From positions 34,804,001 to 34,868,000 of the forward strand of contig JAWZYU010000005.1 of the NCBI GenBank assembly GCA_038380435.1: a stretch of 64,000 nucleotides of DNA. Direction: 5' to 3'. A model generated the notes under the pieces. The model saw nothing but the letters and a program-made list of their open reading frames with translations, was not told the DNA's origin and did not search any database. How positions within the stretch are numbered: position 1 is the stretch's first letter; each line of letters opens with the position of its first letter. Source of the stretch: Ryuthela nishihirai. Taxonomy: Eukaryota; Arthropoda; Arachnida; Araneae; Heptathelidae. Shown piece after piece: positions 22,044 through 33,260 of this stretch. Made by a program: the position numbers and the translations under genes.

Positions 22044-23591
22044 CACTGGTGCTCAAATTAAAGGATAATGTATGCCAGGATTTGTACATAACTCGAAGAA
22101 TTTTTAAGGGAATGCAATGAATTTTGGCAAAGAGGTTTATTATATATTATATATTACATTGCAAATTTAATTCAAGCAGAAGAAATTCATAATATTCAAA
22201 ATGGGCATGATTTAAGATCATAATCTTGCAATTAACATAAAGGTGTAGTCCATGGAACAATACTTAGTCTATTACCTACGACATGCGGTAGGTTAATAGG
22301 AGTATGATCACCCCTGAGAGACATGCAGCTCAAGCATGATTCCTCATACTGTTTATGAGGGTATTGATGAGGTCTTGAGGAATTAATGACCACTCCTCGA
22401 CAAGTGCTGTTCTGAGTTTGTGGAGTGTTCTGGGAGCGGGCTGGCAGGCTCCAATGCGTCTCCCTAGAGCATACCATACATGCTCATTGGGATTGAGATC
22501 AGGAGTTCTGGGTGGCTACTCCATTCGGCGAATATCTTCCTCTTCGAGAAAATCGTCGATCACATGAGCTCGATGAGGTCGGGCATTATTATCCATAAGA
22601 ATAAAATTTGGACCAACGGCTCCCCGGAATGGCTTGAGATATGGGTTCAGCGACTCGTCTCTGTACCGCAGGGCAGTAACAGAGCCATTCGGAATGATGT
22701 GCAGGTCTGTACGCCCGATCGTCGTGATTCCTGCTCCAACCACCAGGCTACCCGCCACCAGAGTAGTCCTTTTCTCTGATGTTTGAGGGACTGTTGCGGG
22801 TCCCTGTTATTTCCAGATGTAAATATGTCGTGAATCAGTAGTATTAAGTTGAATTGTGATTCATCTGTGAACATAGTACACGCCCACTGGTCTGGACCCC
22901 AAGTGTGTTGTTGGAGACTACTCTAAACGAGCTTGCCGGGCGGGAGGGCGGATTAGACACAGATAACAGATCTCCTGGCGTAAAGGCATTGCTCACGAAG
23001 TCTCCTGTAAACAGTATGCTTTGAAAGCCTCGTTCCTGTAATTGCTGCAAGCTCCAAAGACAATTGCCTAGCAGTCATCACTCTGTTCCGTCTGACAGTG
23101 CGACTCATATAGCGATCGTCTGCAGGAATTGTAGCTCTGAAATGGCCTTGTCCTGGTCGACGACGAACATCTCTTGTCTGTTGAAACTGTCTCCAGCGTC
23201 TTCAGAAGACATTTTGTGGAACATTCAATGCTCCGGAAACTTCCGTCTGGGACTGACCTGCTTCCATTCTTCCAATCGCTCTCCACCGCTGAAAATCATT
23301 CATACGATGTCTTCGGGACATAATCAGCTCGATAGGCCATTGAAGTGAAAGCAAGAGTTGTCTAGAACAGCTATAATCTGTGAGCAGATTAGCGCGGCTT
23401 TTTAATGCAATTACAGTTGCCGCACATAAGCCGTAATTTGCATATTCCAGCTTACGTACGGTAGCTGTAAATGCGAGATAGTTTTCCGCGCAGCTTATTT
23501 TCCATGTTCACACATTTTCAGTGCATTCTTTTATATATATCGGCAGCTATATACATATTCGTCGATTATTCTTTAATTTTGAGCACCAGTG
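22044..23591 (-). mobile_element. Tc1-type DNA transposon, inactive transposase on the minus strand
   Basis: A 1.55-kb element with terminal inverted repeats CACTGGTGCTCAAATTAAAG and (reverse) CACTGGTGCTCAAAATTAAA. It is flanked by TA at 22042-22043 and 23592-23593. Minus-strand fragments give a Tc1 transposase: a helix-turn-helix region around 23070-23330, a FTDESQFNL block (first catalytic Asp) near 22850-22875, a MDNNARPH block near 22590, and PDLNPNEHVW (third acidic residue) near 22475. Tc1 spacing would put the second Asp where an Asn is read (MDNNARPH). A stop interrupts the following segment (about 22515), and further frameshifts lie upstream. It can no longer mobilise itself. Confidence 0.93.
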
Positions 23592-23592
23592 T

Positions 23593-23873
23593 ATTTTTAG
23601 AATTAGAGAAAAAATGATTTCGCTTTTATTTATTACTACAATTCACACATATAAAAGAGACAACATTTTGGCAACATAAGGAGGCGTAGCACATATTCAA
23701 AACTGCCTGAAAGTTTCTGAGTTTAGGGCTACTTCATTAAGCATGAATCCTTTGAACAAAGCCACAGGATATCTCATAGAGTTCGAAACACAGTAGAACA
23801 GTAATTCGCTACAATGAGAGAGAAACTGTTGAGGCACAAGCACTGTCCTTGGCCCAGAAGAGTCGGTAGCTCC
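23593..23873. other. Spacer after the Tc1 element
   Basis: Nothing recognised. Confidence 0.4.
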
Positions 23874-24300
23874 CCAAGCAGACAGGTTATGTTGGGTTGG
23901 ATTGTTTTACCTCTGAGCGGCACTATTTTGTACACAATGGGCTAAATGGCCAGGTCACAAGGACCTCGAAGGCTTACTGAATATTCAAAATGTAAATGCT
24001 CTCTCGCCCCCCCCAAGCAGACAGGTTGTGTTGAGTTGGATTGTTTTACCTCTGAGCTGCACTATTTTGCACACCATGGGCTAAATGGCCAGGTCACAAG
24101 GACCTCGAAGGCTCACTGAATATTCAAAATGTAAATGCTCTCCCGCCCCCCAAGCAGACAGGTTGTGTTGGGTTGAATTGTTTTACCTCTGAGCGGCACT
24201 ATTTTGCATACCATGGGCTAAATGGCCAGGTCACAAGGATCTCGAAGGCTCACTGAATATTCAAAATGTAAATGCTCTCCCGCCCCCCAAGCAGATAGGA
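23874..24300 (-). repeat. Tandem array, ~138-bp unit built on a SINE-A tail, three copies
   Basis: Units start at 23874, 24013 and 24150, and a partial fourth begins at 24287 (137-139 bp spacing). Each holds about 80 bp of reverse SINE-A tail (GTTTTACCTCTGAGC to GGTCACAAGGA). This is followed by non-SINE sequence: CTGAATATTCAAAATGTAAA, TGCTCTCCCGCC and AAGCAGACAGGTTGTG. Units 2 and 3 are almost identical. Confidence 0.95.
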
Positions 24301-25071
24301 ATTCTATTCTTAGTTTCATGGCAGTAACTGGGCAAACGTCTCAAAATTGATTGTAGAAGATTAACAATCAAATTGTTTCTTAATTCGATAGTGAAATAAA
24401 TTTCTGGAATTGTTTTTAAAATAAAACAACTAACAATAGTAGGATTAAGCGTGAGAGGTAATGCATAAGGAAATGATTGTTGCGGAGTACTGAGAAGTGG
24501 AAATTATCCACGAGTCTACTGATTAATACACATTTAAATATTGTTCACATATTTCAGAATTTCACGGAAATTGCAATTTCGAACAAAACAAGAGGAAACA
24601 ATAATTTTCTGAACTTCCAGCATCATTTCGCAAGAATCATCATGCTACGTTATACAGTTAGGAAACAAGTAATTTGCTTTGTAACTAGAAGTTGTTTCTG
24701 GATTACTGATATGTCGTCATTAATTCTACCTTGTCTGCGAGTTAACATGCAACTTGAGCAGTTACTGAATCAACAAACAAGCAAGTGAAGAGAAGTTCAC
24801 CGTCGTTATGTCGTATGCCCGTTCTATATAAAAGGGTGAGGGAGTTTAAGTTACAGACTTAGATATCAACAAAGTTTGTGAATTATAATAAGGTCGAAAA
24901 AATAAGTTGAATGGACTAAGAAGAGTTTTAAAGGTTGTGGTAATAAATAAATCACGGTTAGCACGAATGCCAACTGATCCCAATTCGCAGAAAGAAAGCT
25001 AGCTGTTTCTAATTTTCTGCTGCGAAAACTGAATTAAGCGAAAATTCACTCTTGCGAGTGGAATTGCGAGT
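24301..25071. other. Unannotated spacer
   Basis: A 103-codon ORF at 24477-24788 (+) has no recognised motif and looks like chance. No repeat recognised. Confidence 0.45.
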
Positions 25072-25570
25072 TGCGGGTTGTTTTACCTCTGAGCGGCACT
25101 TTTTTGTACACCATGGGGTAAATGGCCAGGTCACAAGGACCCCAAAGGCTCAGAGAAGGTTGGGGGAGGGAACCCACTGGAACAGCTGTTGGGAGACAGA
25201 TGGTAGCCTCCCGTCAAGGCCATCCAGCGTGTTCTTTAACGTTGGGTTGTTTTACCTCTGAGCGGCACTTTTTTGCACACCATGGGCTAAATGGCCAGGT
25301 CACAAGGACCCCAAAGGCTCAGAGAAGGTTGGGGGAGGGAACCCACTGGAACAGCTGTTGGGAGACAGATGGTAGCCTCCCGTCAAGGCCATCCAGCGTG
25401 TTCTTTAACGTTGGGTTGTTTTACCTCTGAGCGGCACTTTTTTGCACACCATGGGCTAAATGGCCAGGTCACAAGGACCCCAAAGGCTCAGAGAAGGTTG
25501 GGGGAGGGAACCCACTGGAACAGCTGTTGGGAGACAGATGGTAGCCTCCCGTCAAAGTCATCCAGCGTGC
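25072..25570 (-). repeat. Tandem array of a 169-bp SINE-A tail unit, three copies
   Basis: Unit starts are 25072, 25241 and 25410 (169 bp exactly). Each unit runs from GGGTTGTTTTACCTCTGAG to GTGTTCTTTAACG in reverse SINE-A orientation, so it is purely SINE-A tail. Units are nearly identical. Junctions fall in TTTAACGTTGGGTTG. No tRNA head is present. Confidence 0.96.
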
Positions 25571-26254
25571 GTGAGAGGAATCAAATCAGTTTTGATAAAT
25601 AAAAGCATTTTGTGACAAAAATTATGTTTCTATTTTAAAGAATTGTTTTACGATTTTGTTACACACGCACACACGTATAAAATACAGAATTATGAAAAAG
25701 AAAATATTGATAATTTCAGAACAAATATGCAGTCGATCATTAGAGTAAGCACTCGGGTTTGGCAAATAAAAAGAAATGTTGAAAGTTGCTGCATGTAACA
25801 ATAAATAACTAAAATAAATATTTAAAAAAATTTTTTCGCAAGTTCTCTTCAGATCGTATTCAGTTATTTCAATAAAAAAATTAAGCAGTAGCATATAATT
25901 TTAAGATATTATTCAAAAGTATACAATAAAGCTATTGAAAGTGTTATTTGAAACAAACTGCCATTCATAATTGTGATTTATTTAGATTTGGAGAGTATTT
26001 AGAGTATTGCCAATTTATTTAGATTTGGAGAGTATTTAGAGTATTTGAATTGTATCAGTGCTTTCAAACTTTCGTCTGCCAACCTGTTCCGTTTCTTGCT
26101 TTTAATGAAATTCATGAAAAGGAAAAAAAAAATCCCTTAGTTTAATGTCAAGCCAACAAGCATTAAAAACCATGTTTTAGTGTGCTCAGAGTCCCGGTTT
26201 TCGAACCCTGTATTAATAATAATATAACAAAAAATATAAATATATATATAAAAA
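25571..26254. other. Spacer with a short direct duplication
   Basis: TTTATTTAGATTTGGAGAGT plus ATTTAGAGTATT occurs twice in a row at about 25978-26046. Nothing else recognised. Confidence 0.5.
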
Positions 26255-26450
26255 AATAAATACTCCTCTCAAGCAGCTGCTTGCCACAGAGGTCTAGCAG
26301 GAGCCTGTCAGTTTATATGCCATAGTAGAAGGTCTGAGAGGATGGCGGGACATTAGCAGAAAAACAACACAAACATCCATGCCTTACCCGGAGCTCGAAC
26401 CCAGATCCTTTTGATTAGTAGCCAAGCACGCTAGCCACTCAGCCATGGGA
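26255..26450 (-). mobile_element. SINE-B copy
   Basis: Reverse SINE-B: CAAGCAGCTGCTTG tail, CAGGAGCCTGTCAG, head with GAGCTCGAACCCAG and GCTAGCCACTCAGCC. Confidence 0.93.
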
Positions 26451-26831
26451 CGACAGTCATGGGACATACTGTCAAAATTGTCCAAACTCCTATTTCAACA
26501 GTTTTCATTCGATATTTATAGAATTGCTGAAGCTGGAATATTTAATAGCAGACGTTCGTTCAATAGCAACGCGCTTCATCAAAACAGGCAGAATCTGAAA
26601 AAAGTGTCATAAAACCTCTAAAATTGCATTTACTGAGTAAAAGATTTGTTTTAAGCAGAAATTTTTCCGGTTTTAAACAAGTTTAGAGATAAATGCTGAC
26701 GCCTGGAAATGTTACTGTTAAATGTTTCAGCTCCTGTAACTCTTTTCCAGCATTGAATAAATGTTGTTGAAAATCGAGATTTTGTGTTGCTTCAATAATA
26801 AAGATGTAATTTGGGAGAGAGAAAGGATAGA

Positions 26832-27209
26832 GTTTTACCTCTGAGCGGCGCTTTTGTGCACACCATGGACTAAATGGTCAGGTCTCGAGGACCCCGAAGG
26901 CTCAGATAAGGTTGGGGGAGGGGACCCATTGGAGCAGCTGTTGGGAGACAGATGGTAGCCTCGGGTCAAGGCCATCCAGCGTGTTCTTTAACGTGCACAG
27001 GTTATGGCTCTCTCACACACATGGGGCCACGGCTCAACGTCCCATCCGAAGGACGGCGGCCTTTCCAAGCCCATCGGTGTCCCCTACTGACCGTGGGCAG
27101 AGCGGAGAGTTTTGCGGAGATAAATCTCAACGCTAACCCAGTTGGGACTCGAACTTGGGAACTGAAGATTACGAGCCTGACGCACTACCGACTGAGCCAC
27201 CCCCTCCCC
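26832..27209 (-). mobile_element. SINE-A copy
   Basis: Reverse SINE-A that starts at GTTTTACCTCTGAGCGGC, without the GGGTTG terminus, and ends at the head CTACCGACTGAGCCACC. No target duplication seen. Confidence 0.93.
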
Positions 27210-27534
27210 TACACAACGAGGACAACAGCACATATTCACATACACAAGACGCTTTGGAAATGAAGATATTAATATGAAAACACAAAAGAATGATTATTGA
27301 ATATGGGAAGGTTCCGTCACCAAGAAGTGTGATTACCATTGACATCTGTGTGGAAAGCATAACATCCCTTTACAGTGCAAGAGTATTCATATTATTCCTG
27401 CACAAGGGCAGTTTGAAAATCCTGCAAGGTTCTGAAAGGCGGCCACAGCTGACTATACACTACTTTTACCGTTACTCACATGTTAAATGCAATTCATGTC
27501 TTAATATCCTAAAATATCACTCTCCAGGTATTGG

Positions 27535-27911
27535 GGGGCGGGGTGGCTCAGTTGGTAGCGCGCCAGGCTCGTAATCTGTAGTTCTCGGGTTCGAGTTCCA
27601 GCTGGGTCAGCGTTGAGATTTATCTCCGCAAAATTCCCTGCCCACGGTCAGTAGGGGACACCGATGGGCTTGGAAATGCCGCCGTCCGTCGGATGGGACG
27701 TTAAACCGTGGCCCCGTGTGCGGGAGAGCCATATCCTGTGCACGTTAAAGAACACGCTGGATGGCCTTGACGGGAGGCTACCATCTGTCTTCCAACAGCT
27801 GTTCCAGTGGATCCCCTCCCCCAAACTTCTCTGAGCCTTCGGGGTCCATGTGACCTGGCCATTTAGCCCATGGTGTGCAAAAAAGTGCCGCTCAGAGGTA
27901 AAACAACCCAA
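27535..27911 (+). mobile_element. SINE-A, full length, with TSD
   Basis: Flanked by CTCCAGGTATTGG at 27522-27534 and 27912-27924. The leader has a small deletion near CCCTGCCCACGG. Confidence 0.97.
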
Positions 27912-28213
27912 CTCCAGGTATTGGCAATTGAATTGGGCGATATGTGGATGGACATTGTCGTCCTGGAAGAAAACTGGGACAAATGGATCGATATAAAGGC
28001 GTAGGATTTTGTTCCAGTACGTGTGTACATTTATCCTTCATTCTAAAGAGACATTGAAGTCTTTGGGGTGTTGATTGTGATTATGGTTTGCATCATCACG
28101 CCACCCCTTTATAATGGTTTGGTAGCTTAAGCCGTGTTCAGAAGAGCAATACCCAAAGATTGCAATGTCTCATCATTCTGAAGAGAGAATGCACATAAAT
28201 GCTAGTATAAATA

Positions 28214-28857
28214 CACTACAGGAAATAAAAAATGCAATACTTGCAAGAAGTTATGCAAATGTGACGAAATTTAGGGAGCCGGTAGTATATGGAAATGCAT
28301 GGAAATGATTAGGTTTGCAGGACGATCGAAACGATTGAATAGGCTCGAGCTGACGTCACAGGTGAGGAGCAGTCAAACACAGAAAATGGCAACCAAAACT
28401 CCCTGGTTGACAAAACGTTGTGGAAATTGTTCTAAAACGCTAAAGATGCCCTTAAAGACGTCGACATTGAGCCTGAAAGAATCATCGGCTTTAGAGAAGC
28501 TGGTTTGTCATACAGAGATGTGGCCAACCTTGTTTGCCGCAATCCCAGCACCATCGTACACATATGGCGCCAGTGGGTTGAAGAAGGATCCAGCACACGC
28601 CAACAAGTATCAGAAAGATGACGTATGACCACGAAGTTACAAGACCACCATTTGCGATGCATGGCATTGCGTGACAGATTCTTGACTACAACGCAACTGC
28701 GAAGTGACTGGTGACAAGTAACACATCGAACACCTACCATGCGGATGGTAAACAACAGGCTTTTACAATTTTCATTGCGAGCCAATCGTTCGGCACTACG
28801 TTTCTCCTTCACATCTGCCCACATGCAAGCACGTCTTCGGTGGTGTCACCTGTAGAA
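28214..28857 (+). mobile_element. Truncated Tc1-type transposon, N-terminal half
   Basis: The left end reads TA then CACTACAGGAAATAAAAAAT. Plus-strand pieces encode the DNA-binding half of a Tc1-type transposase: GFREAGLSYRDVANLVCRNP (about 28487-28545), followed by STIVHIWRQWVEEGSS and, after a stop near 28620, further HTH-domain sequence up to about 28850. Frames shift at least twice. No catalytic domain or right end is seen. The element breaks off at a 97-bp sequence that also occurs at 30963-31059. Confidence 0.82.
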
Positions 28858-28859
28858 GC

Positions 28860-28956
28860 AGAAAGATTTCTGCTTCTAGAGTCAAGGCTTGGGTCACCAG
28901 TAAACGGATCTCGGCACATGCGGGGATTTCGCTCTTACTTCTATAGGATACGGAAT
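28860..28956 (+). repeat. 97-bp twin sequence, copy 1
   Basis: Identical, apart from one base, to 30963-31059. It contains GATTTCTGCTTCTAGAGTC, GGGTCACCAGTAAACGG and GGGGATTTCGCTCTTACTTC. It matches none of the other repeats here. Its right edge overlaps the target duplication of the following SINE-A. Confidence 0.9.
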
Positions 28957-28964
28957 ACTTTATG

Positions 28965-29350
28965 GGTTGGGTTGTTTTACCTCTGAGCGGCACTTTTTTG
29001 CACACAATGGGCTAAATGGCCAGGTCATATGGACCCCGAAGGCTCAGAGAAGGTTGGCGGAGGGGACCCACTGGAACAGCTGTTGGAAGACAGATGGTAG
29101 CCTCCCGTCAAGGCCATCCAGCGTGTTCTTTAACGTGCACAGGGTATGGCTCTCCCGCACACGGGGTCACGGTTTAACGTCCCACCCGATGGACGGCGGT
29201 CTTTCCAAGCCCATCGGTGTCCCCTACTGACCGTGGGCAGGGCGAGGAATTTTGCGGAGATAAATCTCAACGCTGACCCAGCTGGGACTCGAACCTGGGA
29301 ACTACAGATTACGAGCCTGACGCGCTACCGACTGAGCCACCCCCGCCCCT
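28965..29350 (-). mobile_element. SINE-A, full length, with TSD
   Basis: Reverse SINE-A flanked by GGAATACTTTATG at 28952-28964 and 29351-29363. Confidence 0.97.
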
Positions 29351-29363
29351 GGAATACTTTATG

Positions 29364-29960
29364 TATATTATAGATATATCAATGCTTTATAGTATGAAAA
29401 CTATACTAATTGCTTTTTTCACCTTTAAGCAACTTTTTTAGAAGAATTTAAACCTTTAATTCATGTTTTGGACTCTAGCAGAACAAAGAAACATTTTCTC
29501 TCTATTCATATTCCTCATCTGGAACAAATTGTAAATATCATTCTTCCATATGACGAGTTGGTCTGGAACTCTTTATCTCCTGATGTTGTGACGCCCCAAA
29601 TCAGCATATTTTGAAAGATCGATTAAATCAAGTCGAGTGATCGAAATTTCTAAAATGCTTTAAGTTTCAACTTTTTTTATGTTTAGGATTTATATGTTGC
29701 CAAAGTGGTTATTACTTCCAGCTTATACAACTTTAGCGTTTATCTTTTCCTCTCTCTTAAGTTTAAGTCATCTCGTGCGTAAATTTCTCCTCTTCTGTGT
29801 TGTTAGCCACATTGAGCGTTGTTAGCGTATATTTTGTACCTTCCTCTCCATAGAATAAATAAAGTTAAAGAAAAATAATCTTTTTGCACTTTCCGGCCTT
29901 TTTTTTTTACTGATTTCTTCATTCTTTTGATTTCTCAGATTTCGTTTATAGATCAATTTA
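29364..29960. other. Unannotated spacer
   Basis: No gene or repeat recognised. AATAAATAAAG near 29853 resembles a polyadenylation word but has no gene attached. Confidence 0.45.
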
Positions 29961-29965
29961 CACAG

Positions 29966-30092
29966 AATGAATGAATCTAGTTCATACACGTTGAATGAAT
30001 CTAGTTCTTCATACACGTTGAATGAATCTAGTTCTTCATACACGTTGAATGAATCTAGTTCTTCATACACGTTGAATGAATCTAGTTATTCA
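29966..30092. repeat. 27-bp minisatellite, about 4.5 copies
   Basis: GAATGAATCTAGTTCTTCAT plus ACACGTT repeats with a 27-bp period; the first unit lacks three bases. Because 27 is a multiple of three, ORFs on both strands give a nine-residue repeat. There is no sign of a real gene. Confidence 0.95.
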
Positions 30093-30654
30093 CAGAATCT
30101 TTTAGGTCTCTACAGTATTCTTCTGTTTCTTCGATATCCAAAGACCTTCAATTTTCACACAATCTGCTCCTTTCATTATCTCCATCTACTCCTTCTAATC
30201 GCCTTTACAGGGGCGGTCATAAGTCTTGAGCCTGCAGGGGTCATTTAGGGATGTACGGAAGATTTTGTAGTACAGAAATGAGACTCCTAAATTTACTAAT
30301 GGATTATTTATCAATCGATTTATTTTTTAACAGCTTTTCATTTTATCTCTGAGGATATCAGAAGGTTTTCATTCCTAAAAAAGAAAATTGTGGCTAAATC
30401 TTGCATCCGTTTCCTTCTGGACTTAAAAATGAAGAAAACCGCATGTCTCTTGCAGGGGAGTTATGGCCTACCTGGTCCCTCTTTATGACCACCACTGCAG
30501 CAGCAAAACTTTCCTGAACTGACTAAAGTTCCAAATGCGAAATCGTGTTAATAATCCCTTTTTTAAGAAAATCCCTCAATCCATATTTGTGTTAAAAAAA
30601 TACACTTCATCTAATAAAACTCAGCGAACAACAACAGAAAAAACTTAAGAAAAA

Positions 30655-30925
30655 AAAAAGCCGCCATTATCGTCGGCACCTGTTTCCTATCGAACGAAGA
30701 CCCACAAAACTGTAGGTTACAATGACGATCGTGAGATCTTTACCTGCTGCCCAGAGCACCTTCTGCGTGATCGATCGCGTGTCCCGTGACGTCACAATGC
30801 TGGAAAGTGTACTTCCGGCGGTAGGAGAAGTGTTTACCGTCCTCTTGTTACGTAGCGAGTAAGGCTACGAACCAACAATGGACGGAACTCAGTTAACCGG
30901 GAATCTGGGGGCCTGGCATCTCTCT
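30655..30925. promoter_or_regulatory. Promoter-like GC-rich island
   Basis: In AT-rich surroundings this segment holds GCCGCCATTATC (YY1-like, 30660), TGACGTCAC (CRE, 30787-30795) and ACTTCCGG (ETS, 30811-30818). On the plus strand, CACAATG (ATG at 30797-30799) opens a frame that reaches a donor-like GA/GTAAGG at 30859. On the minus strand, CAG/GTAAAG at about 30744 is also donor-like. The three motif types are typical of animal promoters, but the first-exon idea is inference. Confidence 0.4.
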
Positions 30926-30962
30926 ACTTTATTGACTTAGATTTGATATTAAACAGAGGAAA

Positions 30963-31059
30963 AGAAAGATTTCTGCTTCTAGAGTCAAGGCTTGGGTCAC
31001 CAGTAAACGGATCTCGGCACATGCGGGGATTTCGCTCTTACTTCTATAGGATATGGAAT
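30963..31059 (+). repeat. 97-bp twin sequence, copy 2
   Basis: Same orientation as 28860-28956, with one mismatch (ATATGG here, ATACGG there). It lies just right of the promoter-like island. Function unknown. Confidence 0.9.
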
Positions 31060-31846
31060 TGTATTTCATTTCGGTACTGCTCACAGAAAAACACAACCAC
31101 CGTAGACCGTCTATTCTCTTTGTAGAGCTCACGATACAGAGAGTAAGAAATAATATTTTCCATTGCCTGTCATCCCCCCCCTCCTCTCTCTCTCTCCCAT
31201 TCCCTCATCTTCCGTAAATAAGAGGGAAAAAAATCCAATTCGTTTATAGATGGATGCGCAGTGACTGAAAATTGCATGCATATGTCTTAAGAGTGTTTTA
31301 CATCATTTGATGTTGTTACGTTTGATTGTCGGATGCTCACAACCGTAGGGCAAAATTTTTGAAATGGGTTTGGAAAATCAGTTCCTATTAAATAGCGATG
31401 TGGAGCATCAGTAGAGAAAAAGCAAGGGAAGTTAGTTAATGATTTGTTTATTTATTGTTTTAATAAGAATCTAATTGAAGAATGGTTTAAGCGGTTTTGC
31501 TCATAGTTTTGGGAAATTATTGAAAATATGCAACATTTAATATAGATTAATTCATTTTAACTTTTCATTTCGTTCAGACAGAAAGTTGGTGGTGCAGAAA
31601 AAAGCATTAAGTTGTTATGAACCCAGAAATGTTTTGAATAATACGTACACACAGACACACATATATATTGCCACACTTTCTAATATAAACATATATATAT
31701 ATAATTTTTAGTCGTAATAATCATCTATAATAGCAAGCGACTGTTTAGGTGTATGTCTTTCTAGTGTCGCTGTAAGTCATCAGAAAAAAACAAACTAGAA
31801 ACTTGAAATTTTTTTCATAGGCTTAACAGTAACCTGAGGACGTGTA
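31060..31846. other. Unannotated spacer
   Basis: CT-rich tract at 31175-31200 and TA/CA microsatellites around 31645-31705. No gene seen. Confidence 0.5.
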
Positions 31847-31856
31847 GCGAAAATAT

Positions 31857-32207
31857 GGGGCGAGGGTGGCTCAGTCGGTAGCGCGCCAGTCTCGTAATCT
31901 GCAGTTCCGAGTTTCGAGTACCAGCTGGGTCAGAGTTGAGATTTATCTCCCCAAAACTCCCTGCCCACGGTCAGTAGGGGACACCGATGGGCTTGGAAAG
32001 GCCGCCGTCCGTTGGATGGGATGTTAAACCGTGGCTCAGTGTGCGGGAGAGCCATACCCTGTGCACGTTAAAGAACACATGGCCTTGACAGAAGGCTACC
32101 AACAGTTGTCCCGTGGGAACCCCTCCCCCAATCTTCTCTGAGCCTTCGGGATCCTTGTGACCTGGCCATTGTGCGTAAAAACAGTGCCGCTCAGAGGTAA
32201 AAACAAA
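31857..32207 (+). mobile_element. SINE-A with internal deletion and TSD
   Basis: Complete head and tail, with about 30 bp lost around 32075-32115. Flanks are GCGAAAATAT (31847-31856) and GCGGAAATAT (32208-32217). Confidence 0.93.
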
Positions 32208-32219
32208 GCGGAAATATAT

Positions 32220-33085
32220 TAACTTGATATAATATTTTCGAGTCATCTATTACATTTATTTCCTAAAATTTCGTATATGTAGGCTAGCGGTACTTTTTGA
32301 TGATCAATTTTCTCCCAACAATGCATGTTGTGTTAACATTTAGGTCGATTTTACAGGCAACAGACTCCTTATTGATGCGCCATTTGATCAACCGTTAAAA
32401 AGTTACTCTCCTTTTAACAGTTGTGAACCACTCATACGTTCCCAAATATTTTACCGTCTGTTCAGAAATTTTTCATAAAGACTTCCTCACATCATAGCGT
32501 ATTGCGTTAAAAATTCAGGTCTCTCTCAGTAGTAGAACCCAAGTAAGAAAAAAAAATGCATATTTATTATTTCATTCTTAGAAATAAAATAGAATTTGTC
32601 TAGTCCAATTTTTTTACAACTGTAGTACGTTTACCATTAGGGGTACGTTAGAGATTCTGGTGGTGGTGGGGACGCAATTGATGAATGAATGAAATTGAAC
32701 ACAACTGAAATGTCCGATTTTTTTGTTGTAAGTTTACAGCGTTGCATTATTTTTGTTCTTTTTACATCTAAAAACAACCAGTTACGATTAAATCGTTTAA
32801 CCAAATTTGATGCAACGTACAAAAAAAAAAAAAATCTGTGCTTGAAAATATTAGGTACTTGAGGCACTTCAATTTTTTTTTAAAAGAGCGGTAATTTATT
32901 AAAGTAAAAGAATTAAGAAATACTGGTCTGGCAGATGAATTTAATTATACTATCATATATTTGTGCAGGAATTCAAAATGACAAAAAAACAACAACTTTA
33001 TTATAATTTATTAAAATAATTATTTTAAATAATTATATGTAATAATTATTAAAAATAAATTAATAAACTTAAGAGAAAAACTTGA
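32220..33085. other. Unannotated AT-rich sequence
   Basis: Nothing recognised. It probably lies in the Rx intron. Confidence 0.4.
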
Positions 33086-33091
33086 AAAATG

Positions 33092-33123
33092 AACTTGAGA
33101 GAGTAGAACAACTCTCTCAAGTT
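33092..33123. other. Perfect 12-bp inverted repeat
   Basis: AACTTGAGAGAG, an 8-base loop, then CTCTCTCAAGTT. It sits at the left edge of a copy of the dispersed GAGGGCGCTATT repeat. No U-run follows that would suggest a terminator. Confidence 0.7.
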
Positions 33124-33260
33124 TTTCCACCATTAGAGAGCTCTATTAAAGCTATTGGGAGATTCAGAAAATGCTAATAATAATATGTAGTCAATACTTA
33201 TCTAAAAGGAATTTTTTAAACTTTCTCTCCAAAAAAAAGTTCGCTGTCTTCAAATGGACA
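33118..33260 (+). repeat. Dispersed GAGGGCGCTATT-type repeat, copy 1
   Basis: CCACCATTAGAGAGCTCTATT, then AAAGCTATTGGGAGATTC, AAAATGCTAATAA and CTTATCTAAAAGGAATTTTT. It matches the family best seen at 41332-41480 and 62690-62880. Confidence 0.7.

Noticed and set aside
30797..30862. Short plus-strand ORF ending at a donor-like site as a first coding exon
   Set aside because: Only about 21 codons with no recognised product; retained only as part of the promoter-like island.
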